From positions 186,001 to 250,000 of the forward strand of contig CAYUIE010000002.1 of NCBI GenBank assembly GCA_964444665.1: a stretch of DNA of 64,000 bases. Reading direction: 5' to 3'. Position numbers and translations under genes: made by a program. The DNA is from CAYZTY01 sp964444665 (GTDB taxonomy: Bacteria; Planctomycetota; Phycisphaerae; Sedimentisphaerales; CAYZTY01). Shown here piece by piece: positions 6,948 through 16,416 of this stretch (position 1 is the stretch's first letter; every line of letters starts with the position of its first letter). Under the pieces are notes generated by a model. The model had not been told where the DNA came from, made no database searches, and saw only the letters and a list, made by a program, of their open reading frames with translations.

Positions 6948-7709
6948 ATGACTTACGAAGACCTGAAGGGCAAGAAAGTTTTAGTGACCGGTTCGAGCAG
7001 CGGTATCGGCGCGGCAACGGCAAAGATATTCGCAAAGCAAGGCTGTTACGTCGGCGTGCATTACTTTCAAACCAAACAAGGGGGCGAGCAGACGCTGGCC
7101 GAAGTTAAAAAGTGCAGCGACGGCTGTCTTCTTTGCGCGGATATGCGTGACGAGAAGCAGGTCGAGGAAATGGTGAGCCGGTTCGCCGAGACGGCAGGCG
7201 GGATTGACGTGCTGGTGAATAACGCGGGAACGCTTATCGGCAGGATGCCGATAGAGACCGCGACTCTGGAATTTTTCGAGGACGTTTTCGCGACGAATAC
7301 CCGAAGCGCTTTTTTAGCAACGCGGTCCGCAATACGTTATCTCAAAGAGAGTAAGGGTAATATCGTAAATATCGGTTCCATCGCAGGTCACCACGGCGGC
7401 AGTATCGGCTCGGGTATTTACGGCGCGGCCAAGGCCGCGGTCGCGACAATGACTATCGCTATGGCTAAGGAGTTCGGCAAATACGGCATCCGGGTCAACA
7501 GCGTTCTGCCGGGACTGATTGAGACGCGGTTTCACGAGCGGTTCAGTACGCCTGAAAGAAAAAAACGGGTGGCGCAGCAAACGCCTCTGGGCAGAAACGG
7601 GACGGCAGAGGATATTGCGAAGGTAATATTATTTTTAGCCAGCGAGGCGGCCGGGTTCATAACGGGCGAGTATATAGCGGTAAACGGCGGCTTATATATG
7701 AGAGCGTGA
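6948..7709 (+). CDS. SDR-family oxidoreductase (FabG-like)
   Basis: A classical short-chain dehydrogenase/reductase of 253 residues. The Rossmann motif VTGSSSGIGAAT is at about residues 13-24, LVNNAGTLIG near 88, the catalytic Ser in IGSIAGHHGG and the YxxxK pair in YGAAKAAV, followed by RVNSVLPGLIETR and the C-terminal GFITGEYIAVNGG. These features fit 3-oxoacyl-ACP-reductase-like or glucose-dehydrogenase-like enzymes; substrate cannot be told from sequence. It stands alone behind the transposase, so context gives no help on the pathway. Start ATG at 6948 has no clear Shine-Dalgarno. Confidence 0.88.
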   Translation: MTYEDLKGKKVLVTGSSSGIGAATAKIFAKQGCYVGVHYFQTKQGGEQTLAEVKKCSDGCLLCADMRDEKQVEEMVSRFAETAGGIDVLVNNAGTLIGRMPIETATLEFFEDVFATNTRSAFLATRSAIRYLKESKGNIVNIGSIAGHHGGSIGSGIYGAAKAAVATMTIAMAKEFGKYGIRVNSVLPGLIETRFHERFSTPERKKRVAQQTPLGRNGTAEDIAKVILFLASEAAGFITGEYIAVNGGLYMRA

Positions 7710-7831
7710 AGAGCCGGTAAGCGTTTTAGGCTTGACGAGAGGGGGGTTTTAGCGTAGTATTTCCGGATAACTAAGACGAGATTTCTCGGAGGATTCAGGG
7801 ACAAGTGCGGATTCCTGCACGGAGGCAAAAA

Positions 7832-9586
7832 ATGGACTGGCTAATAAGGCCTGCTAACAGCCACGCGGGTGAGCTGGCGCGAAAGTTGAGGCTTTCGCCG
7901 TTATGTGCGCAGGTTTTAATAAATCGGGGGATACAGACAAGCGAGGAGGGCACGTCGTTCTTGCGGCCCAGCCTGGGCGGTCTAATCGAGCCTGAACAAA
8001 TGCCGGGTCTGAAAGAGGCTGTCGAACGAATTGAACAGGCGATTCGAAAGGGCGAAAGGCTTACAATTTATGGGGATTATGACGTTGACGGCATCACCGG
8101 CGTTGCCATTTTGTGGTACATTCTGAGGTTGCTGAATGCGAAAGTGGATTATTATATCCCACACCGGATTGAGGAAGGATATGGCCTTAACTGTGAGGCC
8201 GTTGAGCAGCTTGCACGCGATGGTACTGACGTAATAATCACGGTCGACTGCGGAATCAGCTCACTGGAAGCAGCACAGCGGGCCGGCGAGTTGGGGCTTG
8301 ATTTGATAATCACCGACCACCATCGGCTGGGGGCAAAACTGCCTAAGGCGGCTGCTATAGTTCATCCGTTGCTTGAGGAGAGTTACGAGAATCCTCATTC
8401 CGCGGGTGTGATGGTGGCTTTCAAGCTTGGCTGGGGTCTGGCCAACCGGTCAAGAACAAACGGCCAACTTGCACCCGACCTGCGACAGTTCCTGCTCGAT
8501 GCGACGGTGCTGACCGCGATAGGTACTATCGCGGACGTCGTGGAATTAGACGGCGAGAACAGGATTATAACCAGCTACGGGCTAAAGGCTGCCGGGGACT
8601 GTACATTGTGCGGATTTCAGTCGCTGATTGAATCGCTGTCTCTTAAAAACGAGCAGCTCGGCAGCTATGAGATAGGATTCCGTGTGGCGCCGGTTCTGAA
8701 CGCGGCCGGGCGAATGGGGCATGCCCGTTTGGCCGTGGAGCTTCTGACCAGTAATAATGAAATGCAAAGCGGAGAAATCGCACAGTATCTAAACGAGCAG
8801 AACAGAAAACGCAGGCAGTGCGAAAGCAAGATTCTCAAGCAGGTCCGCGAGATGATAACTGCCGGAGGGCTGGACCGGCCGAAGCAAAAGAGTATCATTC
8901 TGGCACATCCGGACTGGCACATCGGCGTAATAGGGATTGTGGCCTCAAGGATAGCCGATAGATTCGGCAAGCCGACAATTTTGCTGAATAACGGTGATGA
9001 TATTGCCAAGGGCTCAGGGCGGTCGATTCCGGGCTTCGATTTGTTCAAGGCCCTTGAGTCCTGCTCACGGGAGCTGGTTCGTTTCGGCGGGCACAGCGCC
9101 GCTGCCGGTGTTCGCATTGAGCGTGAGAAGATTGAGCGGTTTGCAGCGGCCTTCGAGGAATACGTCCGCAACAATCCGAGCGAAGAAGATACTCTCGGCA
9201 GGCTTTCAATCGATGCTCTTACGAGCATGGGAGAATTGAGCCATCGGGTTGTGCAGGAACTGCAATTACTGGCGCCGTTCGGCCGGGGTAATCCCGCACC
9301 AGTTTTTGCAACGAAGGGCGTGCATCTGATTTCGCCGCCGAGGAGGGTCGGACAAAGAGGTGAACACCTGCAGCTTTCGATAAGTGATGAAGGTTCACTG
9401 CCGCAAAGCGAAGCGGTCGGCTCGGGCCAGAAAGGCGCGGTTCGCTGTATCGGCTTCCGGATGGGTGAGCTGGAAAAACAGCTTTTAGAAAGGGATTTCT
9501 TCGACGTCGCATACGAGCCAAAGATAAACAATTATAAAGGCAGCAGCAACGTTGAGCTCGTGCTTACCGATGTCCGATTCGATTAA
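7832..9586 (+). CDS. recJ: Single-stranded-DNA-specific 5'-3' exonuclease RecJ
   Basis: RecJ digests single-stranded DNA 5' to 3' in RecF-pathway recombination, mismatch repair and base-excision repair. The 584-residue product has the DHH phosphoesterase motifs: YGDYDVDGITG at residues 80-90, VDCG near 138, TDHH at 161-164, then the DHHA1 motif FGGHSAAAGVRI and a C-terminal OB-like domain (LAPFGRGNPAPVFATKGV). Start ATG 7832 has GGAGG six bases upstream; a GTG at 7805 in frame is not needed. Length is normal for RecJ. Confidence 0.96.
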   Translation: MDWLIRPANSHAGELARKLRLSPLCAQVLINRGIQTSEEGTSFLRPSLGGLIEPEQMPGLKEAVERIEQAIRKGERLTIYGDYDVDGITGVAILWYILRLLNAKVDYYIPHRIEEGYGLNCEAVEQLARDGTDVIITVDCGISSLEAAQRAGELGLDLIITDHHRLGAKLPKAAAIVHPLLEESYENPHSAGVMVAFKLGWGLANRSRTNGQLAPDLRQFLLDATVLTAIGTIADVVELDGENRIITSYGLKAAGDCTLCGFQSLIESLSLKNEQLGSYEIGFRVAPVLNAAGRMGHARLAVELLTSNNEMQSGEIAQYLNEQNRKRRQCESKILKQVREMITAGGLDRPKQKSIILAHPDWHIGVIGIVASRIADRFGKPTILLNNGDDIAKGSGRSIPGFDLFKALESCSRELVRFGGHSAAAGVRIEREKIERFAAAFEEYVRNNPSEEDTLGRLSIDALTSMGELSHRVVQELQLLAPFGRGNPAPVFATKGVHLISPPRRVGQRGEHLQLSISDEGSLPQSEAVGSGQKGAVRCIGFRMGELEKQLLERDFFDVAYEPKINNYKGSSNVELVLTDVRFD

Positions 9587-9672
9587 ACAGCGATAGCGAA
9601 AACACTATATATAACGTCAGAGAAGGATACGGGCTTTTTGTTTGTTTTTGTCGAACTCAGTTCTGCAGCTTA

Positions 9673-10497
9673 CTAAAAACAGTCAGGGTCATACGGATTG
9701 CCACAAGTCAGCCATTCGGCAAAGGCAACAGCCAAATCTTTGAAGTCAACATAGCAATCACCGTTTAAATCGCCGGCAAGTGACCGCTGACATATAAATA
9801 TAGTAAATTGCCCGTCACTGGTGTCATTAACATCTGGGTCGTTGGCATCACTGACGCGAACAAGACACTGTGTAGAATTTGCATCAGGAACCAGCCATTG
9901 GTACGTGCCGCTATTACCCACATTGGGCGGCGAAACAGCGTCCCAGGCCTGACCATTATTTGTCGAGTATTCGACCAATACCTCTGAGACAGTGCCTTGG
10001 GTTTCCCAGTGAATCGTCTGCTGCGTACCGGACGCGAAGCTTTCACCTCCGTTCGGTTCCAAAAGTAATAATGCCGCCTCAGGTGCAACATAGAACGGTA
10101 AAGAGAAGTAAGCAATTGGATTATCACAATAAAAGAGCCATTGTCCTTCCTCCAGCGGTCCAAAGTCGCCCCCAAGCCCACAGACCGGGTTCCACAAAGT
10201 CAGGCACACATCCGGTGGTGGAGGCTGAAACCAAAGCTCCACGGTTTTGGAGGAATGGTTAATGCTGATGGTGGGCGAACCCCCAGCCGCCCCTTCAGCA
10301 TAACAACCATTCGAATATGTTTGGTTCAACGGCCCGGAGAAATTAATTACATCTGTAGTTGTGGGTTCGTCCGGTTCTATGTACCACGGCCCTGTGCAGA
10401 ATTCACCGCCAATCCAACCCAAACCTGAGGTTGTTCCAACCTGAAAGGCAAAGAATCCGGCAAGAAAAACTACGCTGATAAGTCTCCTCGGTCTCAT
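9673..10497 (-). CDS. Secreted protein with Ig-like domain and C-terminal dockerin-like repeats
   Basis: A 274-residue exported protein. A signal peptide (RRLISVVFLAGFFAFQVGTTSG) is followed by a Cys-containing region with no recognised domain. About residues 150-235 form an Ig-like domain of the kind with LLLEPNGGESFASGTQQTIHW and VEYSTNNGQ (Kre9/KNH-like). The C-terminus has a dockerin-like element, AGDLNGDCYVDFKDLAVAFAEWL, with Asp/Asn at calcium-ligand positions, as in many Phycisphaerae secreted proteins. ATG at 10497 has AGGAGG upstream; the longer frame from 10515 lacks this. No cohesin partner is seen, so the dockerin-like tail may act in surface anchoring or calcium stabilisation rather than cellulosome assembly. 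Confidence 0.8.
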   Translation of the reverse strand: MRPRRLISVVFLAGFFAFQVGTTSGLGWIGGEFCTGPWYIEPDEPTTTDVINFSGPLNQTYSNGCYAEGAAGGSPTISINHSSKTVELWFQPPPPDVCLTLWNPVCGLGGDFGPLEEGQWLFYCDNPIAYFSLPFYVAPEAALLLLEPNGGESFASGTQQTIHWETQGTVSEVLVEYSTNNGQAWDAVSPPNVGNSGTYQWLVPDANSTQCLVRVSDANDPDVNDTSDGQFTIFICQRSLAGDLNGDCYVDFKDLAVAFAEWLTCGNPYDPDCF

Positions 10498-10546
10498 TTT
10501 CGTCCTCCTTATCAATGTAGTTAGTGACTATCCCCCATATAACTAA

Positions 10547-10574
10547 ATTATACTCCATGATTTACTCAATGCAA
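10547..10574 (-). promoter_or_regulatory. Promoter of the dockerin-tail gene at 9673-10497
   Basis: Minus strand: TTGCAT (10569-10574), 16-base spacer, TATAAT (10547-10552), giving a leader of about 40 bases to the ATG. The -35 box TTGCAT recurs before other secreted dockerin genes in the window. Confidence 0.55.
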
Positions 10575-10728
10575 AAAATTTGTGGACTTTTTAATTGAAA
10601 TATGCAAACAATTGTTTATAAGGACAAACGAGTCGTCATAAAACCTTATTTTGCACAATGTTACGACTATGAAAGGATTAGATCCAGAAATTGGAGTGAA
10701 GCTGAAGTAGTTTTGCGGGAAGCTGCTG

Positions 10729-12195
10729 CTATTTTTTTATTTTAATGTCGCTGATTTTAAAATTGCCAATAGTTGAGAGCAGCTCGAGAAAGCTTTCAAG
10801 ATTACCGTTGCCGCTGGCCAGCGCAATGTGCCTTGCATCATAGCCATTCGGCGCGCGTGTAGCATCCAGGCCGACCCATTTGTCGCCCAAATATACCTGC
10901 GTCCAGGCGTGTCCGCCGAAGATATTTGCAAGGCCGGCGAACTGCTCAACATACATAACCCCCATAACAACCTCGGCGGGGATTCCGACGGCCCGGCACA
11001 TCGCGGCGGTAAGCACGGCATGCTCAGTGCAATCGCCTTTTTTGCTGGCGGCAACCTCCGCGGCGGAGGCATAACCGACCGACAGACTCATTTCATCAAT
11101 ATAACTGCCAACAAAGGTCTCAATCTTTTTCGCGGCCTGGGCCGCATCTTTTGTTTTGCCGACGGCAAGTCGTGCAAGTGCTGCAATCCGTTCATCTTTG
11201 CTTTGCAGGAATCTTGACGGCTTCAGTGCCTCCAGCGCGCGTTTATTTTTTCCTTTATAAGGAAAAGCGACACCACTTGGCGGCGTAACGGGGCAAACCG
11301 TCAGGATTACCCCACCCTTTCCGTCGGCCCGGGCGGTTTGATTGGCATTTGGTTGAATCTGCAGCTTATTATTATTTTTCGGGACGATGTGATAGGTTAT
11401 CGACTTTGCGGATTTGGCATCGGCCAGCGAGACAGGTGAGGGTATAAATGTCTGATTTATGAAATCGACGGGGTCGCTGGGACTTAACGCAAAGTCTTTG
11501 GCACAGGCAACCATTTCGACTTTTATACCTGCTACGGGCGTTATGATTTTTTGCTCTTTGAGCTCGTCATCCACATAGCTGGTACTGAAACTAAGCATAT
11601 CGCCGGTGGAGGATTTCATAGCGCTGGTTATCTCTGTCAGCGGGACAACGCGCCCAAGCAAATCCACGTTTTTCTTTGGGCCGACGCGTATTTCCGTATC
11701 GATGGCGGAGAGCATGCTGGGACTAAAGACTTTAACGGTAAAGGTGTCTCCCTCCTTTAAGCCCTTTTTTAAGTGAAACAGCCGCAGAGCCTCACTCATC
11801 ATAGCCCCCTGGGGCCATTGCATTGTGTTTTTTTCTACCATACCCATTGAGGTTGTTGTTAGCTGTATGGCTCCCTGCTTGTCTATCGTCCCCTGAGTCT
11901 TCGTCGTCATAGCGGCGAGGTCCTGAATGACCTCAAATCCCAGAGGTTTGCCTTGGATTGTTTCGATGGCAGTCTCAATCATATTGATTGAGAGAGGTAT
12001 AGTGGCCCGACTCATCGTTAACGTAACACTCTGGATGGTAGTAACTTTGTCGCCGGATACTTGCCGTGTTATAGCCGTATGGCCCGCCTTTTGGCCCGCC
12101 ATAAAAACCGCGAAGTACTCGGTTTCAGTCTCGGCCGCGGCCGGATAGACCATTAGTAGAATAAAAGTCACACAAATAAGAAGACAAGTCCGCAT
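10729..12195 (-). CDS. Exported transglutaminase-like protein
   Basis: A 488-residue protein with an N-terminal signal peptide (LLICVTFILLMVYPAAAE). The first 330 residues are a beta-rich region with no recognised domain. The C-terminal third is a transglutaminase-like cysteine-protease fold: the catalytic Cys in KKGDCTEHAVLTAAMCRAVGIPA, His in FGGHAWTQVYL and Asp in WVGLDATRA are all present in the normal order. Such periplasmic proteins are often peptidases or amidases of unknown substrate in bacteria. It is divergent from murE. A start at 12195 gives a good signal peptide and has GGAAAGG-like sequence just upstream. Confidence 0.85.
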   Translation of the reverse strand: MRTCLLICVTFILLMVYPAAAETETEYFAVFMAGQKAGHTAITRQVSGDKVTTIQSVTLTMSRATIPLSINMIETAIETIQGKPLGFEVIQDLAAMTTKTQGTIDKQGAIQLTTTSMGMVEKNTMQWPQGAMMSEALRLFHLKKGLKEGDTFTVKVFSPSMLSAIDTEIRVGPKKNVDLLGRVVPLTEITSAMKSSTGDMLSFSTSYVDDELKEQKIITPVAGIKVEMVACAKDFALSPSDPVDFINQTFIPSPVSLADAKSAKSITYHIVPKNNNKLQIQPNANQTARADGKGGVILTVCPVTPPSGVAFPYKGKNKRALEALKPSRFLQSKDERIAALARLAVGKTKDAAQAAKKIETFVGSYIDEMSLSVGYASAAEVAASKKGDCTEHAVLTAAMCRAVGIPAEVVMGVMYVEQFAGLANIFGGHAWTQVYLGDKWVGLDATRAPNGYDARHIALASGNGNLESFLELLSTIGNFKISDIKIKK

Positions 12196-12314
12196 TGCTA
12201 AATTCCTTTCCTGAATATTTTCATCTACCTGCGATTATTTTAATGAAAAAAGCCCGACGATGCAATCATTTTCCAGTCTGAGGGCGGCTTGTAAACGCGT
12301 TATATAGTAGAAAG

Positions 12315-12342
12315 TTGCATTATTGTTATGCCAGGTTAGAAT
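12315..12342 (+). promoter_or_regulatory. Promoter of murE-murF
   Basis: TTGCAT (12315-12320), 16-base spacer, TAGAAT (12337-12342). The implied start near 12349 lies downstream of the open-frame starts at 12323 and 12341 and supports ATG 12374 as the true murE start. Confidence 0.5.
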
Positions 12343-12373
12343 GGTGAGAAAGTTGTATAAATCGGGCAGTGAT

Positions 12374-13834
12374 ATGAATCTAAGTAAACTTTTGGAGCTT
12401 GTAACTCCGCAGAGTACGCAAGTCGGACGGCGGATTTGCGCCGATTCACGCCTTGTAAAGAAGGGAGATATTTTTGTTGCGATAAAGGGAAGCACTCTCG
12501 ACGGGCACGACTTTATAAATGATGCAGCTATCAACGGGGCCGAATACGTTGTGGTCCAAAACTCTCAAAGCGGATACGAAACCTCAGATGCAAAGTGCAG
12601 GATAATAGCAGTTGAGGATTCCGCCCGGGCTTACGGCCTGCTCGCCCAGGCAAGCCGGGGCAATCCCTCGGCAAAACTAACCAACCTGGCCGTTACGGGC
12701 ACAAACGGCAAGACGACCGTTGCATTTTTGGTGCGCTCGGTGATAGAGCAGGCCGGGCAGAAGTGCGGACTGATTGGAACAGTCGTTTACGAGACCGGCT
12801 CTTCAAGCATCGAGGCGAATATGACCACGCCGGACGCGGGGATTATCGCCCGGATGTCGCGTGAAATGCTTGACAGCAGGTCGAAGTATATGATGATTGA
12901 GGCAAGCAGTCACGCGCTTGCGCAGAAGCGCCTGGCAGGTGTGGAATTTAAGGCCGCGGCATTTACCAATTTATCCGGGGAGCATCTTGACTACCACCAG
13001 ACAATGGATGATTATCTTGCAGCGAAAATGAAACTTTTTCAGGCATTATCCGCCGATTCGACCGCGGTGTTGAATAAACAATCGCCGCAGGCAATACAAA
13101 TCGCTCGTAATACAAAGGCCAACATTCTCTGGTATGCCCTCGATGAAAAATCAGACATAAACGCTCGCATTGAGTCGATGGATATATCGGGGACGGTTTT
13201 TGTTTTGGAATACAAGGGACAAAAACAAAAAATTAAGACCGCCCTGCCCGGCCGGCATAATGTTAGTAATCATCTTGCGGCCACGGGATTATGTTTGGCC
13301 GTGGGATTCGATTTGCAAAGCGTAGCGGCAGGGCTTGGCAGGTTTGATGTGGTGCTGGGCCGATTAGAGCGCGTTGAGTGCGGCCAGAGATTCCATATAT
13401 TTATCGATTACGCGCACACCGACGACGCCTTGAAGAATGTATTGGCGACGCTGAAGCCTTTGTGCAGGGGAAAACTAACGATTGTTTTTGGCTGCGGCGG
13501 TGACAGAGACCGAAGCAAACGGCCGAGGATGGCAAAAGTCGCGGAACAATTAGCCGATTCGATAATCGTTACCAGCGACAATCCGAGAACTGAAAAGCCG
13601 GAGGACATTATAAATGAAATTGTTGCCGGCTTTTCACGAGGCACCCCCATTACGATAGAGGCTGACAGAAGAAAGGCCATCGAATTGGCCATAAAAAACG
13701 CTGATAAAGACGACATTGTACTGATAGCCGGCAAGGGGCACGAAAAATACCAAATCATCGGCAGTAAAAAGATAGAATTCAGTGACCGAAAGGTTGCTGA
13801 AGAATGTTTGCAAAAGGTTAATCTCAAGCAATGA
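12374..13834 (+). CDS. murE: UDP-MurNAc-L-Ala-D-Glu:meso-diaminopimelate ligase
   Basis: MurE adds the third residue of the peptidoglycan stem peptide in the cytoplasm. The 486-residue product has the N-terminal UDP-binding domain (CADSRLVKKGDIFVAIKGSTLDGHDF), the P-loop VTGTNGKTT at residues 107-115, the HLDYHQTMDDY motif with carbamyl-Lys region, and the C-terminal DNPR (SDNPRTEKPEDI) with GKGHEKYQ, which select meso-diaminopimelate over lysine. ATG 12374 was chosen because it gives MNLSKLLELV, the usual MurE beginning, and lies after the promoter candidate. Its stop overlaps the murF start (ATGA). Confidence 0.95.
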   Translation: MNLSKLLELVTPQSTQVGRRICADSRLVKKGDIFVAIKGSTLDGHDFINDAAINGAEYVVVQNSQSGYETSDAKCRIIAVEDSARAYGLLAQASRGNPSAKLTNLAVTGTNGKTTVAFLVRSVIEQAGQKCGLIGTVVYETGSSSIEANMTTPDAGIIARMSREMLDSRSKYMMIEASSHALAQKRLAGVEFKAAAFTNLSGEHLDYHQTMDDYLAAKMKLFQALSADSTAVLNKQSPQAIQIARNTKANILWYALDEKSDINARIESMDISGTVFVLEYKGQKQKIKTALPGRHNVSNHLAATGLCLAVGFDLQSVAAGLGRFDVVLGRLERVECGQRFHIFIDYAHTDDALKNVLATLKPLCRGKLTIVFGCGGDRDRSKRPRMAKVAEQLADSIIVTSDNPRTEKPEDIINEIVAGFSRGTPITIEADRRKAIELAIKNADKDDIVLIAGKGHEKYQIIGSKKIEFSDRKVAEECLQKVNLKQ

Positions 13835-15198
13835 AAGAGTATTCGATTGAAAAATTAGCTCTAATTATTGGCGCGAAGCCGACTGCGCACAGCGACGGCA
13901 CGATTGCCGGCGTAAGTACGGATTCGCGAACGACCAGGCCGGGCGATTGTTTCTTTGCTATCAAGGGCAGCAACTTCGACGGGCACGACTACATCGATAA
14001 GGCCTTTTCGAATGGTGCGGCCTGTGCCGTGGTAAGTAAAGAGGGCAATTATCAAGGCCGGCCCATTCTGCAGGTTGCCGATACAATCAAGGCGCTCGGC
14101 GAATTTGCAAAAGAGTACCGAAAGTCAGAGAATTTCAAGGTCGCGGCTATTACCGGCTCGGCAGGCAAAACCACAACGCGGGAAATGATATATCACGTCC
14201 TTAAGAACCATTTCAACTGCCATCAGGCACCGAAGAGTTTCAATACCGATATTGGCGTGCCGCTTACGCTTCTGGGAACCGAAGCCGACTGCCAAATAGT
14301 TATCGCGGAGTTAGGCAGCAATCATCCGGGCGAAATCGCCCACCTGAGTAAAATAGCTCAACCCGACATTGCTTTAATAACCAATGTGCAGCCGGCCCAC
14401 CTGGCAGGTTTCGGAAATCTCCAGGCCATAATCAAAGAAAAAGTTTCTATCGCGCTCGGCCTCAGGGAAAAAGGCACATTGATAATTAACGGCGACATAC
14501 CGGAGTTGATTGAATTTTGCAGGAAAAAGGGGCTGCAATCCCATACTTTCGGCACAGCAGCGAGCTGTGATTACCGGGCTGAGAATGTTAAAGTTACAGC
14601 CTTTGCAGGAAGTTTTACAATTGAAGAAACAGAAGTCACGGTACCACTTCCGGGTGTTGGCAATCTGCAAAACGCACTCGCCGCATGGGCCGTGTGTCAT
14701 AAGCTGGGTATCTCGATTCGGGATTTTGCCGAAGCGATGCAAACAATTCAGCCGGTCGACGGCCGGCTGCAGGTGATAAAAGCGGGGCCCTTGTTCATAC
14801 TGGACGACTGCTATAACGCAAATCCGGGCTCAATGAGAAACGCACTTGAGTGCCTTGCTAAAATAAACTTGGCAGATAAAGGCAGGGCCGTTTTTATCTG
14901 CGGCGATATGCTGGAACTCGGTGACCAAAGTGAGCAACTGCACAAAAAACTCGGCGAAGCGATTGCAGCAGCAGGAGTCGAACTGCTGCTGGCGGCGGGC
15001 GAGTTCGCAAAAATCACCACCGAGGCTGCGAAAAAGACAGCAGCTCACAATCCAGAAACCGCCTGCTTCGACGATACTGCTTTACTCTGCGACGAGTTGA
15101 GAAAATTCATAAGGCCCGGCGATATAATATTGGTAAAAGGCTCGCGCGGTTGTAAACTGGAGAGAGCAGTTGAGAAACTGAAGAAACTTTTTTCCTGA
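13831..15198 (+). CDS. murF: UDP-MurNAc-tripeptide:D-Ala-D-Ala ligase
   Basis: MurF attaches D-Ala-D-Ala to the UDP-MurNAc-tripeptide, finishing the cytoplasmic precursor. The 455-residue product has the Mur ligase N-domain (STDSRTTRPGDCFFAIKGSNFDGHDY), P-loop ITGSAGKTT at residues 108-116, ELGSNHPGEI, and the C-terminal DDCYNANPGSMRNAL and GDMLELG motifs typical of MurF. It overlaps murE by 4 bases, so translation is coupled. mraY follows after 53 bases. Confidence 0.96.
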   Translation: MKEYSIEKLALIIGAKPTAHSDGTIAGVSTDSRTTRPGDCFFAIKGSNFDGHDYIDKAFSNGAACAVVSKEGNYQGRPILQVADTIKALGEFAKEYRKSENFKVAAITGSAGKTTTREMIYHVLKNHFNCHQAPKSFNTDIGVPLTLLGTEADCQIVIAELGSNHPGEIAHLSKIAQPDIALITNVQPAHLAGFGNLQAIIKEKVSIALGLREKGTLIINGDIPELIEFCRKKGLQSHTFGTAASCDYRAENVKVTAFAGSFTIEETEVTVPLPGVGNLQNALAAWAVCHKLGISIRDFAEAMQTIQPVDGRLQVIKAGPLFILDDCYNANPGSMRNALECLAKINLADKGRAVFICGDMLELGDQSEQLHKKLGEAIAAAGVELLLAAGEFAKITTEAAKKTAAHNPETACFDDTALLCDELRKFIRPGDIILVKGSRGCKLERAVEKLKKLFS

Positions 15199-15251
15199 AA
15201 ATTGTTGTTTACTTTTTAGCTTTTTAGTTAATTCCAAGTTCCGGGTTAAAA

Positions 15252-16391
15252 TTGATATACCACATTTTATGGTCATTGCGTGACGTTATAACTCACAGGC
15301 TCGGCTTTTATGCCTATCAGGACGTGATGTTCCGCTGCATAATGGCCGCGTTGACAAGCCTGCTTATTGCGCTGCTGGTCGGCCCTAAAATTATCCGCTG
15401 GCTGATGCGAAAGAAAATCGGTGATTTGCCCGAGTTTCATCACGCGGCACTGAACGAGCTTATGAGAGAACGGGCCAACACACCCACAATGGGCGGCCTT
15501 ATAATTTTGCTGTCAATCTTTGCCGGCACATTCTTCTGGGCCAAACTCAACAACCCATTTGTCCAGAAGGCCATCTTCCTGCTCGTATGGTACGGCTGCC
15601 TTGGGGCCGTGGATGACTGGCTAAAACTGACAAGCAAGATTCGCCACCGGACCCGTCACGGCCTAAGGCCGTGGGAGAAACTGGTTTTTCAGTTCGGCGG
15701 CGCGGTGCTCATCGCCTCTTTTTTGTACTGGGACTTCACGAATATTCAGGACGGAAAATTATTCTGGGTGCCGTTTTATAAGCACGGCCTGCCGCTGGCC
15801 AACTGGGCGTTTGTTACACTCGCTATTTTATATATATCGGCTACGAGCAATGCCGTGAACCTTACCGACGGAATGGACGGCCTGGCGACCGGGTGTGTAG
15901 CCATCGTGAGTGTGGTGCTTATCGTGCTGTGCTATGTCGCATCGGAGACAATGGCGCGAACAAGCCCGGTGACATGGGCAAGTTATCTGCTGCTGCCGCA
16001 TATACCGCAGGCGGGCGAGCTTTGCATTTTTTACTCAGCCATATTAGGCGGCACGCTGGGCTTTTTGTGGTTCAACTGTCATCCTGCGCAGGTTTTTATG
16101 GGTGACGTCGGCTCGCTGCCGCTCGGAGCGGCAATGGGTTACGGCGCGCTGGTGACGAGAAACGAAATTTTACTTTTAATTATAGGCGGGGTCTTCGTGA
16201 TGGAGCTCGGCAGCGTAGTTCTTCAGGTTGGCTTTTACAAATACACTGGGGGCAGGCGTATTTTCAGATGCGCCCCGATTCACCATCATTTCCACTTAGC
16301 CGGCTGGAGCGAGCCGCAGGTGGTCGTAAGATTCTGGCTTCTTGCCGCCGCCTTTGCGGCGTTCGCACTTGCCACCCTAAAAATTCGCTAA
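15252..16391 (+). CDS. mraY: Phospho-N-acetylmuramoyl-pentapeptide transferase
   Basis: MraY is the inner-membrane enzyme that makes lipid I from UDP-MurNAc-pentapeptide and undecaprenyl phosphate. The 379-residue, multi-spanning protein shows TPTMGGL near residue 76, GAVDDWLKLT, the Mg-binding NLTDGMDGLATG, FMGDVGSLPLGA and the HHHFHLAGWSE loop specific for MraY. The start is a TTG at 15252 (IYHILWSLRD follows), which matches the standard N-terminus; no ATG upstream fits. It ends the murE-murF-mraY group; murD, ftsW, murG and murC, which often follow, are not here because a convergent gene lies directly downstream. Confidence 0.95.
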   Translation: MIYHILWSLRDVITHRLGFYAYQDVMFRCIMAALTSLLIALLVGPKIIRWLMRKKIGDLPEFHHAALNELMRERANTPTMGGLIILLSIFAGTFFWAKLNNPFVQKAIFLLVWYGCLGAVDDWLKLTSKIRHRTRHGLRPWEKLVFQFGGAVLIASFLYWDFTNIQDGKLFWVPFYKHGLPLANWAFVTLAILYISATSNAVNLTDGMDGLATGCVAIVSVVLIVLCYVASETMARTSPVTWASYLLLPHIPQAGELCIFYSAILGGTLGFLWFNCHPAQVFMGDVGSLPLGAAMGYGALVTRNEILLLIIGGVFVMELGSVVLQVGFYKYTGGRRIFRCAPIHHHFHLAGWSEPQVVVRFWLLAAAFAAFALATLKIR

Positions 16392-16416
16392 TGCCGAGAC
16401 TATGCTATTTTACAGC